This document shows positions 36,266 through 47,300 of a DNA stretch of 64,000 nucleotides, piece after piece. Origin of the DNA: Polymyxa betae (lineage: Eukaryota > Endomyxa > Phytomyxea > Plasmodiophorida > Plasmodiophoridae); NCBI GenBank assembly GCA_003693705.1, contig RBZT01000415.1, forward strand, positions 62,001 through 126,000, in the 5' to 3' direction. Position 1 is the first letter of the stretch; every line of letters begins with the position of its first letter. The notes beneath the pieces are model-generated. The model was given only the letters and a program-made list of their open reading frames with translations, did not search any database and had not been told where the DNA came from. The translations under genes were made by a program, and so were the position numbers.

Positions 36266-39200
36266 ATGATCGGATCCTGGGAGGTGTCGTCGAGCCCGGC
36301 TTTGGCGAGCCTCGCTGAACAGAATGTGATCGTCTTTACTCGATCAGATTGCGTTTTATCTGTCTGGTCATTTGATACCGGGGAACGACAACGTCTGGAA
36401 TTCGATGCCGAAATTTTGGCATTGGATTGCGATCACGAACGCCTTCTTATCGGTCTCTCCTCTAATCGTTGTATATTATTCAAAAAGAATACCAATGGTA
36501 TTTTCGTCGAAGAGCGTGCTTATCCAATAAGCGAAGATCGCAGTATTATATCAGTTGTTCTAGGACCTGAATCGAGTTTCTACTATGCTACCTCATCTGA
36601 TATTTATTTTGGAAATGATGTTATCTACAGTGGTTCTATCTGCGGGAGGATTGCCCCCTCACCTGATCACAGATGGGTTGCATTCCGCTCAGATTCATCA
36701 GATTCCTTTCTTGTACATCGTAATGGCTTTAATCAAACACTAGCGCAAGGCCAAGGCTCAGTAAGATTTCACAACTATCTGTCGACAACTTTGATTCTCC
36801 TTGTATGCAACAGAGTGGCCACTATTTGGGTCGAAATCAATGATAGATTTGTGTCAGCTCTGAAGAAACGGGACGTTTGCTCTATAGCCCCCTTGGTTGA
36901 AGATACATCTTATTTTTGGATGGCGCATATTGATCACGATGGTTGCTTTGTAATAACGGCTGTCGACGGCCTTTGTTTAAGGCCTCGTCCGATCGTTATC
37001 AGTCTGGAATATTTTCGAATTTCGCTTTATGTCCAGATGCCTACTTGCACTACTTTCACATTGTTCTCCGTTGTCGCCCTTTTTACAAGCGAATCATCAT
37101 GGGAATCCCCACCTGGTGCCGAAGTCTCAAGCAAACACGAATATGCAGTAAGTGAATGAACAGATACCGCTATATTGGCATTCAACTGTATTTAGCCTGA
37201 TGTGTGTCAATTGGTCGCCATGGATCAACAGAATACCATCTGCTGCTGCTTGATTAGTATCCCAGAATGTACTGTTTCCGACGCTGATTTTTATGGTGGA
37301 CATTCTAGCTCAGTTCGCGCTCTCAAGTTCTCTCCTTGCTCACCGTTTGTTGCGTCAATTGATTCTCATGGAACGCTGCGCCTATTTAGCTTTTCACAAA
37401 CGCACCCTCTTTCAGGACTTGAACGCGATCTTCGCTCTGAGCTTCTGAACTGCTTGAGAACGTTTCCTGGCTCGTTCCTGGAATGCCATTGGCATTCGAC
37501 AACTTCCTCACTGTTTGCGGTTAAGCAAGTGTCAGAGGTCATTACTTTCTGTGTCATCTCCATGTCAAATGGTTTGGCTTCTTGGACCATATCAGAAATC
37601 GCAGAGCTGCCAAAGGACAGTATGTACTTTCAGATTGCTACCAAACCGTTAATTGGAATTGACGTCATTATCGCTGCAACAACTCGAAAGTCGACGTATC
37701 TATACCGGACGGAGGACCTAAACCGTGTAATTGATGTCTGTTCGGTTGGGATAGAAACCAATTTCAATGATATTCAATGTTTCGCTATGGGCGCGTATGA
37801 ATATGGTAACGGAAGCGAATGGGACAAGGTGACGATGGGAATGTTTTATGGATTCAAGAATGGTCTCTTAGTTCACCGAGTCATGGATATCGGTCCCGGG
37901 TCCTGTGTCTCAATAAGGCATGAGACTCATTTCAGTCATTCAGTTCGTGAACCGGTCTCTTCGATTAGCTTTTTTCCTGAATGCCATCGCGCTGTCACAC
38001 ATGCTGGCAACGAGGGTGCTGTCTGGGAGATCAGCCCGACACTGAATTTCTTGAATTGCATTCACATGTGCCCAATGCCCAGGCCTATCTCTGCATGCAG
38101 CTTAGGCGATGGCTTCATTCGTGTCGTTACAATGTCATTGTCCAATTCGCTTCTAACAATGTCCTTATTCAAGCCGAATCGGGATCGACTTCTGCGAGAA
38201 CATGAATTCTGCTACATTCGCTGGCAGCGTGACGACTTAGGGTTTCAGTTACCGTCTGGTGTGGCTGATTCTGAAATCACTGCACTTTCAGTTTCTCCGT
38301 TTGGTGACGTATTAGTTGCAGTTGGAAGAGTTACTCTCTTCATTTCTTCGTGCCATTCGCTTACAAAGGTCTGTGTTGTAGCTTTTTTTTCTCCTTTAAA
38401 ACTCAGCAAATTTAGGATCTGTCGACAATTGTACTGCCTGTGCAGCCATATCATCCGTCCTTTCTTACCGAGTTGCTGATGACCGGTCATATCAAACTGG
38501 CCTCTACTATAATTTCCTTGGTCTGTAAATCGGCAGGCTCCATTCCCTCAATTCCGTTTCCTTTATTACTGGGCTATGACAAGTCATTCCAGACATTCAC
38601 GTCCGATGATGTCTCCAGCCTTACTCGTGTTTTAACTGAGCGTTTGCTACCTTTTCTGACATCTCCTGAAAATATCCAGCTGCTGGCTGTCGCCCACACA
38701 ATCCTTGAGCTGAACGAGATTTCCAGGAGTGATATCGATCTTCCTGGTTTTCGATTCTTGATTGCAGCTCGGCTTTTTCAGTTTGAGTGCCGTTCACATC
38801 AGACTTGTCAACAACGACTGGAATGGGTTGATGTAGCATGGGCAATCCATTCTGGTTGCAAAGCTTCCCTTGCTAAGTTATCGTTACCCTGTGAAATTGT
38901 CGATTGGAAAACGTTATCTGCTCTGGGTGTTGGCTATTGGCTTGATTCACCAGATGAGCTTCGAAAGGTGATAGAAACCCTTGCTAAAGCTCAGGTCTGT
39001 TTTCTCTTTTTCTAATTTTCGTAATGCATTCAGTGATGATGTTTCAGTTTTTGAAAAATCGCAGCGCTTTAGCTGTGATGCCATGGTACCTGGCGCTGCA
39101 AAAGAAATCTGTATTTTTGGGTTTGCTGAAATCATCTGTTAAACAACGATCGATGTACAACTTCTTTGCGAATGATTTCTCGGATCCGCGATGGTGACTC

Positions 39201-42200
39201 TTAATTTTGCCTTCAATAATGCCTCTAACGGTTTGCCCAGGGAAACGGCTGCAGTTAAAAACGCGTTTGAATTCATTAGTAATAGAAAGTGAGTGCATGA
39301 ATACTGAATATGATGCATTCGCATCACACTGCTGTAGGTTTCTCTCTGCTATCGCGATGTTTTTACTTGCTGGACGACTCTCAGACGCAGTCACTGTTTG
39401 TCTTCGTAATATGAACGATGCGCAGCTTGCAGCTGTTCTTGTCCGCTTGCAACCTAATGCTCCCTCTGAGCTTATCTCAGAAATTTTTGAGGTCGCTGAT
39501 TTTACTCTTGAGTTTGTTTTCGCTGAATCTCCAGCAGGACGTTTTGGCAAATGCTAACGCAAGCCATGACCAATGGTTGCAGCATATCGCGTTTTGGAAC
39601 CTAAATCGGCATCAAGATGCCATTAATTGTTTGTTAGATCAAGATCCTGAAGCTCATACGTTCAAGCCGGATGTGTATAATTTATTAAGCACTCTGAACT
39701 CGTTGCCGGCTGACAGTGATTGCATTATCGCCAACACAGTTACATTTTATGCCCAACGAGGCTGGACGGTTTTATCGCTCCGTTTACTCGAATCGCTTCG
39801 CGTTTCTACTCCAAGGACTTTTCGCGAATTCCTTATTCGGGCGACGATCTCGGTTCGCGCTTCTTGCGGCTCTGCAGCCATTGCCGATGACATACAGCAG
39901 TCCACTGCTCCATTTGATATCGATCCGGAATCTATTAGACAACCATTGCACACATTCTTGCAATCGCATCGGCTATTTCTGCCTTCTTTGCAACTTCTTC
40001 GGAATGCTTATGGGACTCTTATATACAGTATCAACCCTTCTCGAATTGCCACCGCTTATCGTCGCCGACTCGAATTGATAAGCTTCTGCTCGTTATGTCA
40101 ATCTCATGAGAAGTCTGCCTTCACAGATTCGATTCTACTTGCTGCCTCTTTTATAATGGGCCGGTATGATGCAGCTCTCATGGTAGAATTGTTGCAAGGC
40201 AAGTTTCCACTTAGTATCACTGAAGACTACCCGAGGCCTCAAACACTCGAGGCCTCTTTAAAATGTCCTAAACCCATCGAACTTCCGCCAAGTTTCATTG
40301 AATCGCCGTTTAGTGACAAAGAGATCGTTAGCGTGGTGGAATCTTTATGTGAAGTCCTTTCGCTCTTCAAGTTTCTTCAACTTTTCAATGCTCAGTGCCT
40401 CTCTTCTCCACGAGGCACCGAATACTCTCTCATCTTTGAACTGTATTCGAAGCTCTTGAGTTTGCTCAAATTCTCCAAAAAGGTTTTTCTCCAACTATTC
40501 CAAAGCTGCTCACTGATTTCACTGCAGACGCTTCAAAATCGGGTCAAGATGGCCTTGGAGTATTGCCTCATTCTCACTCGGTCCGGCATTAAGCTTGCTG
40601 ATGCTTCATTACCTCTCCGATCATTAGGAACATATTCTGAATCCGTTCAGGCGTTGCTGAGTTTGACCGATGCCAGACGTGTCTTATCAGTAATTGCAGA
40701 TAATTTTGAGGACTGCTGTTCACTGAGTGTAAATGGTGAATTCTTGGAACCTGTCGAAGTAAGTCCAACCCTTTATCGCTTACTCGCAAAACTGAATGCT
40801 ATCATTAAAGATTTTCCGGGCGTCGAGTTCTGCCATCCTGTCCATCTCATTGGATCAAACCGAACAAATGCGTCTTGTAATCGCTCATCGAAAGTTCATT
40901 CGCGAGATTAACATCGAATCATCTTTGCGATTTCGAATCAGGACCCAAGAATCTCGCGAACTTGCCGATTACGAATACTCATCCTGGGTACGACGGTTGT
41001 TTCGAATTACTGGCACTAAATTTTTAGGAGGGCTGCTATCACCGATTCGACAAGGAGCTCGAGCGTCTATCGACCCCTTTAGACCCGTACTGTTTCTAAC
41101 CTGGAGTTCAATCTGATGGTCACTGAACGCTATCTCAGGTATATTTACCCCGTTCCTGTGTTTAGGGCAGAATTAGCTTCAACCCTGCCATCACAAGAGC
41201 CGGATTCTTCCAAAACATTAAAAAATCGTCTCACTAACGAGGATCCATTATATCAGCGGCTCATGAATTATAACATTTCCTATAAGGTTTTTTGTATCAT
41301 CATGTTTACAACTTTACTGATATTATGTAGTCGTCGCCTTCCGTCAATACTGAGATGACTTTTCAACGAACTGCCCCTCATCCATCTCTGCCATTATGTA
41401 CGGTTCAGTTGATGTCTGAGCATATGTGCTAATACCATGTAGTCATTTCAGGCAACGATTCGCAATTGATTCATATCTGGAAGTTTGGGAATCCATTCCC
41501 TATTGGACATATTTCTGCTCCTGAACTCGATCATTTCACTTGTTTGCGATTTGATGAAACGACTCGCGGGGCGTGCTTTGCAGCGACATCCGCAAACGGG
41601 CACATGTCGGTTTTCACATTCTTCCCTGATGTTTCTGTGCCGTTATTTTCGGTTCGAGCCCATCATCGGACCCTGGCTGCAGAATTTATTGGATGTGCGA
41701 CCAAGTATGCGTTTAATCTTCTCAATTACTACTAAGTTTTCTCATTTTATACTTAGGTTGGCCACGGGAGGGGCTGCTGGGCAGAAAAAGGATTCTGACA
41801 TTCTGCTGTGGGATTTACTTTGTCCAGGAACCTCTCCAGTGTTATCGTTCAGTGGGCGTCACAAAGCTCGCCGGGCGTATACATCATTGTCGTTTATTGA
41901 GGGACGAAACCAGCTCGTTGCTGGAAGTCTTTCGGGTGATCTATGCGCATTCGATCTTCGTGCATTACGCCCACAATCAGACCCTTTTTGGCAGTTTGAT
42001 AACGCTCATACATCCCGGCTGAAATGTATGGCATACGATAAAGCCAATGACTACCTTGTTACTGGAGACGCCGATGGATGTATCCGCATCTGGAGCATTC
42101 GAGGTGAAATTGAACTGGTCCACGATTGCGGTGTGGTTTTTCCAACGCAACGTTCATTTGGACAGCTTCCATCAACTCCAGGATCCAATACAAGATTAAC

Positions 42201-42303
42201 CGAGAAGCTGGGTGTCACTTCATTAAGAGTTACCGATCGTGGAGATATCGTCTGTGCTGGATCCAATGGCTCGGTAAAATACATCAAGAAATTGCAATTG
42301 TGA
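36266..42303 (+). CDS. RAV1: Rabconnectin-3 alpha / DmX / Rav1-like V-ATPase regulator
   Basis: The family forms the RAVE/rabconnectin complex that reassembles and regulates the V-ATPase. The N-terminal third is beta-propeller sequence (VLSVWSFDTGERQRL; SSVRALKFSPCSPFVASID). The middle is the conserved Rav1p_C alpha-region: VDVAWAIHSGCKASL, DWKTLSALGVGYWLDSP, then FLKNRSALAVMPWYLALQKK and AAVKNAFEFISNR joined to FLSAIAMFLLAGRLSDAV. The C-terminal propeller has LLWDLLCPGT, LVAGSLSGDLCAFDLRALRP and YLVTGDADGCIRIWSIRGE, the DmX-type last WD blades. The gene uses many short introns, for example near 37145-37200, 38995-39045 and 39193-39240. At 6 kb it is among the longest genes here. The start at 36266 is the first ATG; an upstream exon is possible. 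Joins in 41300-41760 are not fully resolved. Confidence 0.88.
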
Positions 42304-42465
42304 CAGCGAAAGCTTCGAAGCGAAAACTTCTGCAATTTTATCGACTGCTCGTCATTGTATAATTTCTCGGTGAAACACTGAAATGGTCAGTGAACTTGTA
42401 ATTATTCTTACTCTGTACTGAGGCCGTTTGCAAAGGAGACAACAAAGAAAGACTCAGCAGATATC

Positions 42466-42648
42466 ATGAAGGCTATGATAGCGTGCCTTACAAAAGATCA
42501 GTCCATCGTCGAGTATCTAAAAGTCGAAATTGCACCGACATTGCTGCCGATACTGTTTTTGCTGGACAAGATACGTCCTGCAGATCCTATTGAATTCATC
42601 GCTGTCCATTTAATCCTATCTCAACAAAAAACTGGCAATTCTGCTTAA
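42466..42648 (+). CDS. DPY30: Minimal DPY30/Sdc1-type protein
   Basis: A 60-residue frame. From residue 17 it matches the DPY30 dimerisation motif: YLKVEIAPTLLPILFLLDKI, then RPADPIEFIAVHLI, the two-helix bundle that docks a single amphipathic helix of a partner. In nuclear SET1/MLL complexes DPY30 binds ASH2L and raises H3K4 methylation. The same fold also occurs in axonemal radial-spoke and adenylate-kinase proteins, so the target cannot be read from sequence. At 60 residues it is shorter than the usual 100 and has almost no N-terminal tail. The frame starts 163 bp after the Rav1 stop, so an in-frame exon of a larger protein is less likely but not excluded. Confidence 0.8.
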   Translation: MKAMIACLTKDQSIVEYLKVEIAPTLLPILFLLDKIRPADPIEFIAVHLILSQQKTGNSA

Positions 42649-42865
42649 TATATTCGAATATCGTGGGAAACTTCCTCATTGTTGCTGACCCATAGTCGAT
42701 GGAGAGCTATTTGGTGAATTTGAACAGCTTATGTCTAATCCGGTATCAAACAGATGTTGATTTCCAGGAGCTACCTGCTCCAGTATCTTGTCGAAAGCTT
42801 TGTCTTTTAAGCTGCCATGCCACTGAACTAAAGTGACAATTATCAACATCTAAATCCCCCGTTCA

Positions 42866-44060
42866 TTAAAACCGACCTTTACCTCCCTTATCGATAATGA
42901 AAGCGGTTGCTTCGTAATGATTGCTCTCTTTGAACGCGTTTCGATATCGTTGGGAAATCCTTCCAGTTTCGCCCTCGTCGAACGATATCAGCAGTCGTTT
43001 GAAGCTGTGTGATCCAGCAGCTGTTCGCAGGATGATAGGATTATAATGCTCAAATGCAACCAAGGCCACAACTCCAGCATATTGATATCTATCAACAATA
43101 CGACATAAATCGTTCAGCAATCCCTCCAGCACTCGTGGCGATCTTTTGCAATTTTTAGATGGTTGCACAAATTATGTTTTCAGTCCATGAACAATCTGTC
43201 TGCTTACCCATCCAGAATGACAAATATGACGACGTTGTTATATTCAAAGAGCGAATCTTGATCGATAGGATGTCCATTGAGGAGACGCAGACCCTCAATC
43301 GAAGGCGCATTTCGGTCAGCATCCATGATGCTGACTGAAGACGTATGCGACCTGGCAAAATCAATGAATTCTGACAACTTTGATCGCAACCGTCAAAAGC
43401 GGATCTGCATGGCTGCGTCATGATCCGGTTCGTTAACAGCCAGCGTCCTGCTTTTGGAATTTGAAGGGAAAATCGTTTATTGACGCAGCTTTACAGACTT
43501 CAATATGAAGCGCATGTTGAAATTCCTTCGGAAACAATTGCAACACGTTTTGATCGATTTCTGGTAGGGCGATGCCCGAATTGAACTCATTCTCGGCAAC
43601 GCCGTCGACAGCACCACCATATAGTTGCAAACTGCCAACTTCTAGCGAAACTCCAAACTTCTATCCTATTAGACGCTACAGTTCCTCCATACTCTGGCTG
43701 GTTTCAAAGCTCTTGGTTTTAATCATCCAGTCAAATCTTGATTGACAGCGGCGCCGGAGACAGTTTTATCAGCTCAACTTTGGCAAGGGAATTAAGATTG
43801 AAAATTTCGAATCTGCTTTCACCTTGAAAAGTGTCGCTTTTTAATGGGACATCAGCTGTTGCCATTATGGGGCAAACTAAAGTTAATCTACAATTAGACA
43901 GGATCATGTTTTACGTTCAATTATGCCACATTCCCGATACAACTTTTGACTGGCGAAGTCATCATCACCCGCAGATCGATTGGAATACCGTTTCTATAAA
44001 TTTAAGGGAAGACTTTGTAAGTCCTGGTTCGCCCACTGTGTCGTTCTTATCAATTGCCAT
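42866..44060 (-). CDS. Unidentified multi-exon gene
   Basis: Several minus-strand segments read openly and look protein-like. An ATG at 44060 starts MAIDKNDTVGEPGLT. A region at about 43725-43880 reads ADVPLKSDTFQGESRFEIFN. A region at about 43433-43660 reads KFGVSLEVGSLQLYGGAVDG and LQLFPKEFQHALHIEV. A region at about 43200-43380 reads SVSIMDADRNAPSIEGLRLL and FVILDG. The last, 42866-43150, reads YAGVVALVAFEHYNPIILRT and ends DKGGKGRF. GTAAGC after FVILDG is a good donor. The other junctions could not be fixed without a frame conflict. I do not recognise the family. The alternation of hydrophobic strands and helices suggests an alpha/beta fold. Plus-strand frames across the same DNA look like shadows. 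Confidence 0.45.
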
Positions 44061-44315
44061 TAAACCTAACACGTATTCAGACACCACCACTACAAACCTT
44101 AAAATTTACTCGCAAATTCGCTCATGTTTTTCATGTCAATATTCTACATCCTCATCGCCCTCACGATCGCACAATTGATCTACAATCAGATCAAACGCTT
44201 CCATTTCGATCTTTTTATTCGATGATGGTAAGTCCGAGATCTTGCTGAGATCGCGGCGTCGATTTCCGTACATCATTGACCTGCGTGGTGGTGCCGGCGT
44301 ACTGGCCCCAGCCTC

Positions 44316-47300
44316 ATGCCTCGTCTAATCAATCCGCCTAGCCGTGCCTTTATGCACCTGGCCGGACGTCATAATCGTCGGCAGCAGTCTCCTTCAAGGT
44401 CGAAGCCTGCTCAGGTCAGCGACTCCAATGAACGGGACGATGTTGGTTTCGACGATTTGCTGGCGGACGGCTCCCTGCAATCTCTACAGAAAGCGCGGGC
44501 TCTGGTCAACGACGACAACGTTGCCGATCTGGTCTCTGTCCTTCGTGAACGTATTCGTCATGCAACTGCTATCAATAGACGCCCTGAACCAGATCCTCAA
44601 CTACAGATGCTCCTAAAACTATCACGACGATTAACGGCATTCGTCACGGTCTTACTACCAATGGTAACGGAAGATCTCGTCCCCATACTGGCCCATTCGC
44701 GCATCGACAAAGACATCCGATTGCTCTGCGCCCAGCTCGTCCTCGACATTGTCTTCGTCGCCGAGGGCGGCCAGTACGACGCGCGCCTGCTCTTGACGCG
44801 GCCACCGGCATGGTTCGCCGCCATCGAACTGAACGATTGCGCGTGGGCCGCCCTGGCCACGACCGTGCTGGCCCACGACAGCGTCCGCGACGTCGACCCG
44901 GTCCTGTTCCGCCGCATGTTGCAATTCGCATTCGTTCAGGATGTTCGGTTGCGATCAATGTCGCTGACGGCGTTGACGGCGTGTGCGACCCGATTCACGA
45001 CATCATCAGACGGTGGTGATCTGACCCATGATCAGATCGCCGACCTCATCATCGAGGCCGTCCTCTTCAACTGGAATCACGCCTTCCAGAAGATTCAGCG
45101 CTGTACTGGTCCACTGGTCCAGGCCGTGTTCGGACTGCTACGGACGCGTACACCATCTGAGTTCTGTCTGGACCTGTATAGAAGACAGCCGGCATCGTTA
45201 CGTGCGAAATGGTATCATTCGGGGTAGTTAGGGTTTAGGGTTTTAGGGTTTGATTCGCTTCGGCCAGGTTCTTATTATCGACAATGTTGGAGGCGGATCT
45301 GACAGCCGATAGTGCCGATCTGCTGCTTCGAGATCTGATTACAACGGCCGGCAGTCCGACCTCCTGGTCGGTCGTACATCCCCTCGCCGGCCAGTTGCTG
45401 ACGAAATTGTTCGCGACCGTCCCGAGACCTGATTTTGTACAGGCGTGGTTGGATCCTCTCATTGAAACACTCACGTCCGATAACGTACTGGCCCTGGATC
45501 ACCTGAAATCCGACCTATTGCCCATACTGATGCGAATCGACCCTGGTGCGTTTGCCTCCATAGCCGCGGCATTGCCGGATTCAGCGCCGGCCGCTCTTGC
45601 AGCAACTGCTATTGGTGCGAGACAGGCAGGTATGGAGATCAATGAGATCCTATCTGCAGCCGATCTGTCGTGTTTGTTCCAACATCGGGATCTCGACATC
45701 GTCTCGGAAGCGTTTGCATTTGTTTGTACGAGCTCACGTAAATCAGCCCTGCCGACCTCTAATGAGTGTCAATTGGCTACCGATTGTCTGAAACGGTTCC
45801 GGAATGTGTCCAGATCGGCACTTCGACATAAAGTTGATCATCATCTGCAACAGTTTCTGCTGAGAATCCGCTCCGGTGCTCAACGTCTTCGTAAATCTGA
45901 TCCAACGATTCCAATATCACCTCTATCACAGACATCTATCATGCTTCCGGATTCCATTGCTGTCCAGTATCGGTATGGGTTGTTAGGAGGTGATAGCGGC
46001 CACAAACCCTAAACCCTATCATCTACAATTTTTAGTGTTTTTGTAACATGATGTTTGTTAGGTTTGTTGCATCAGTGTTGAAATTATCGTTGGAGAACGT
46101 GTTCCCAGGTGCCTGTGCTGATCGTTTAATGACTAATCTACAGATGATCTATGTTATTACTGATATATGGCCTGATTGGTATCTACCAGATGCTGTTAAT
46201 CGTCTATTAGCAGCATTATCATCCACTTGGGAGAATATTCGCAATGCATCACTGGCCATCCTCTATAAGCTTTATGAACATCATGGTCTGATTCCGGGTT
46301 ATACTAGCCCGGAACAACTCACGCCTTTGTTAACCTGGGCCCTGCAGTTGCTATCTTCATCGCAGCCGAGGTCCTTTTTTTCTGTTGTCTGTTTTTGATT
46401 CCGAAATTTCACGAGTTCAGTTTCGGGTTTTCCACTTTGTTATTTTGTTAAATATAATGTTTAGCTACACTGATTCGGGGAGTGCCTTGGCCCAGCTGAT
46501 ATTCAAAGTTTACGCCCTCGGTCGAGGCTGGAACCTTACTTCATCATGGACATTGGAAGTCGCTGGCAAAGACGATGTTCGTCATGGTCCCATCCCGATA
46601 TTGATATCTCATCTAGAGAGGAATCTCTGCGAGCTCGAGCAAACTCCCATCATGGAGCGATATTGTCATGATCGTCATCGTCTGCATGGCGTTCTCATGC
46701 TGCTGACAAATCTGATCGGATCCGGTTCGGATTGCAATGCCCGACTGATGTAATTTATGATACGGTTTCGTTAGATTTGAATCACGATCTTGCTAAGGAT
46801 TTAGTACGAATCTGCCGTCGAATTCTGGCGGTATCGATGGATGTTCATGCGAAAGAATCTGGACATGAACATTGGATGTTGTTAGAGGTCTCCAGCACAT
46901 TTTCCATGTTTCTTTCTGTTACGGCTTGTCTTTCTCATATGTTCGCTCTGTTGCGCATTTTCTTGCTGATCTTTCTCATATGTTCGCTCTGTTGCGCATC
47001 TTCTTGCTGATCTTTCTCATATGTTCGCTCTGTTGCGCATCTTCTTGCTGATCTTTCTCATATGTTCGCTCTGTTGCGCATCTTCTTGCTGATCTTTCTC
47101 ATATGTTCGCTCTGTTGCGCATCTTCTCTCTTGTGTTTCTCATTTCCAAGCCATTTCCCTTTTTCTTGGCTTTTCTGCATTGTGCGCACTGTTGTGAATC
47201 CGCATCTTTAATGTTACGTTACTTATTTGTCTGGGTTCCCTCTGTCCCATCCCATTCATAGGGTTGTTATCATTGTCATAATGTTGACTTCGTCTTTTTA

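Noticed and set aside
39044..39550. Minus-strand 168-codon frame
   Set aside because: It is a shadow of the Rav1 gene, whose conserved blocks are clear on the plus strand.
43831..44178. Plus-strand frame of 115 codons as a separate gene
   Set aside because: It has no ATG at the start, no domain, and lies opposite minus-strand segments that look more protein-like.
45228..46018. A chromosome end or telomere
   Set aside because: The repeats are only two to three units long, lie inside spliced introns and are flanked by coding exons on both sides.
46880..47010. Hydrophobic peptide read from the minisatellite as a membrane segment
   Set aside because: The reading comes from a tandem repeat inside an intron; THADA has no membrane segments and the flanking exons join across it.
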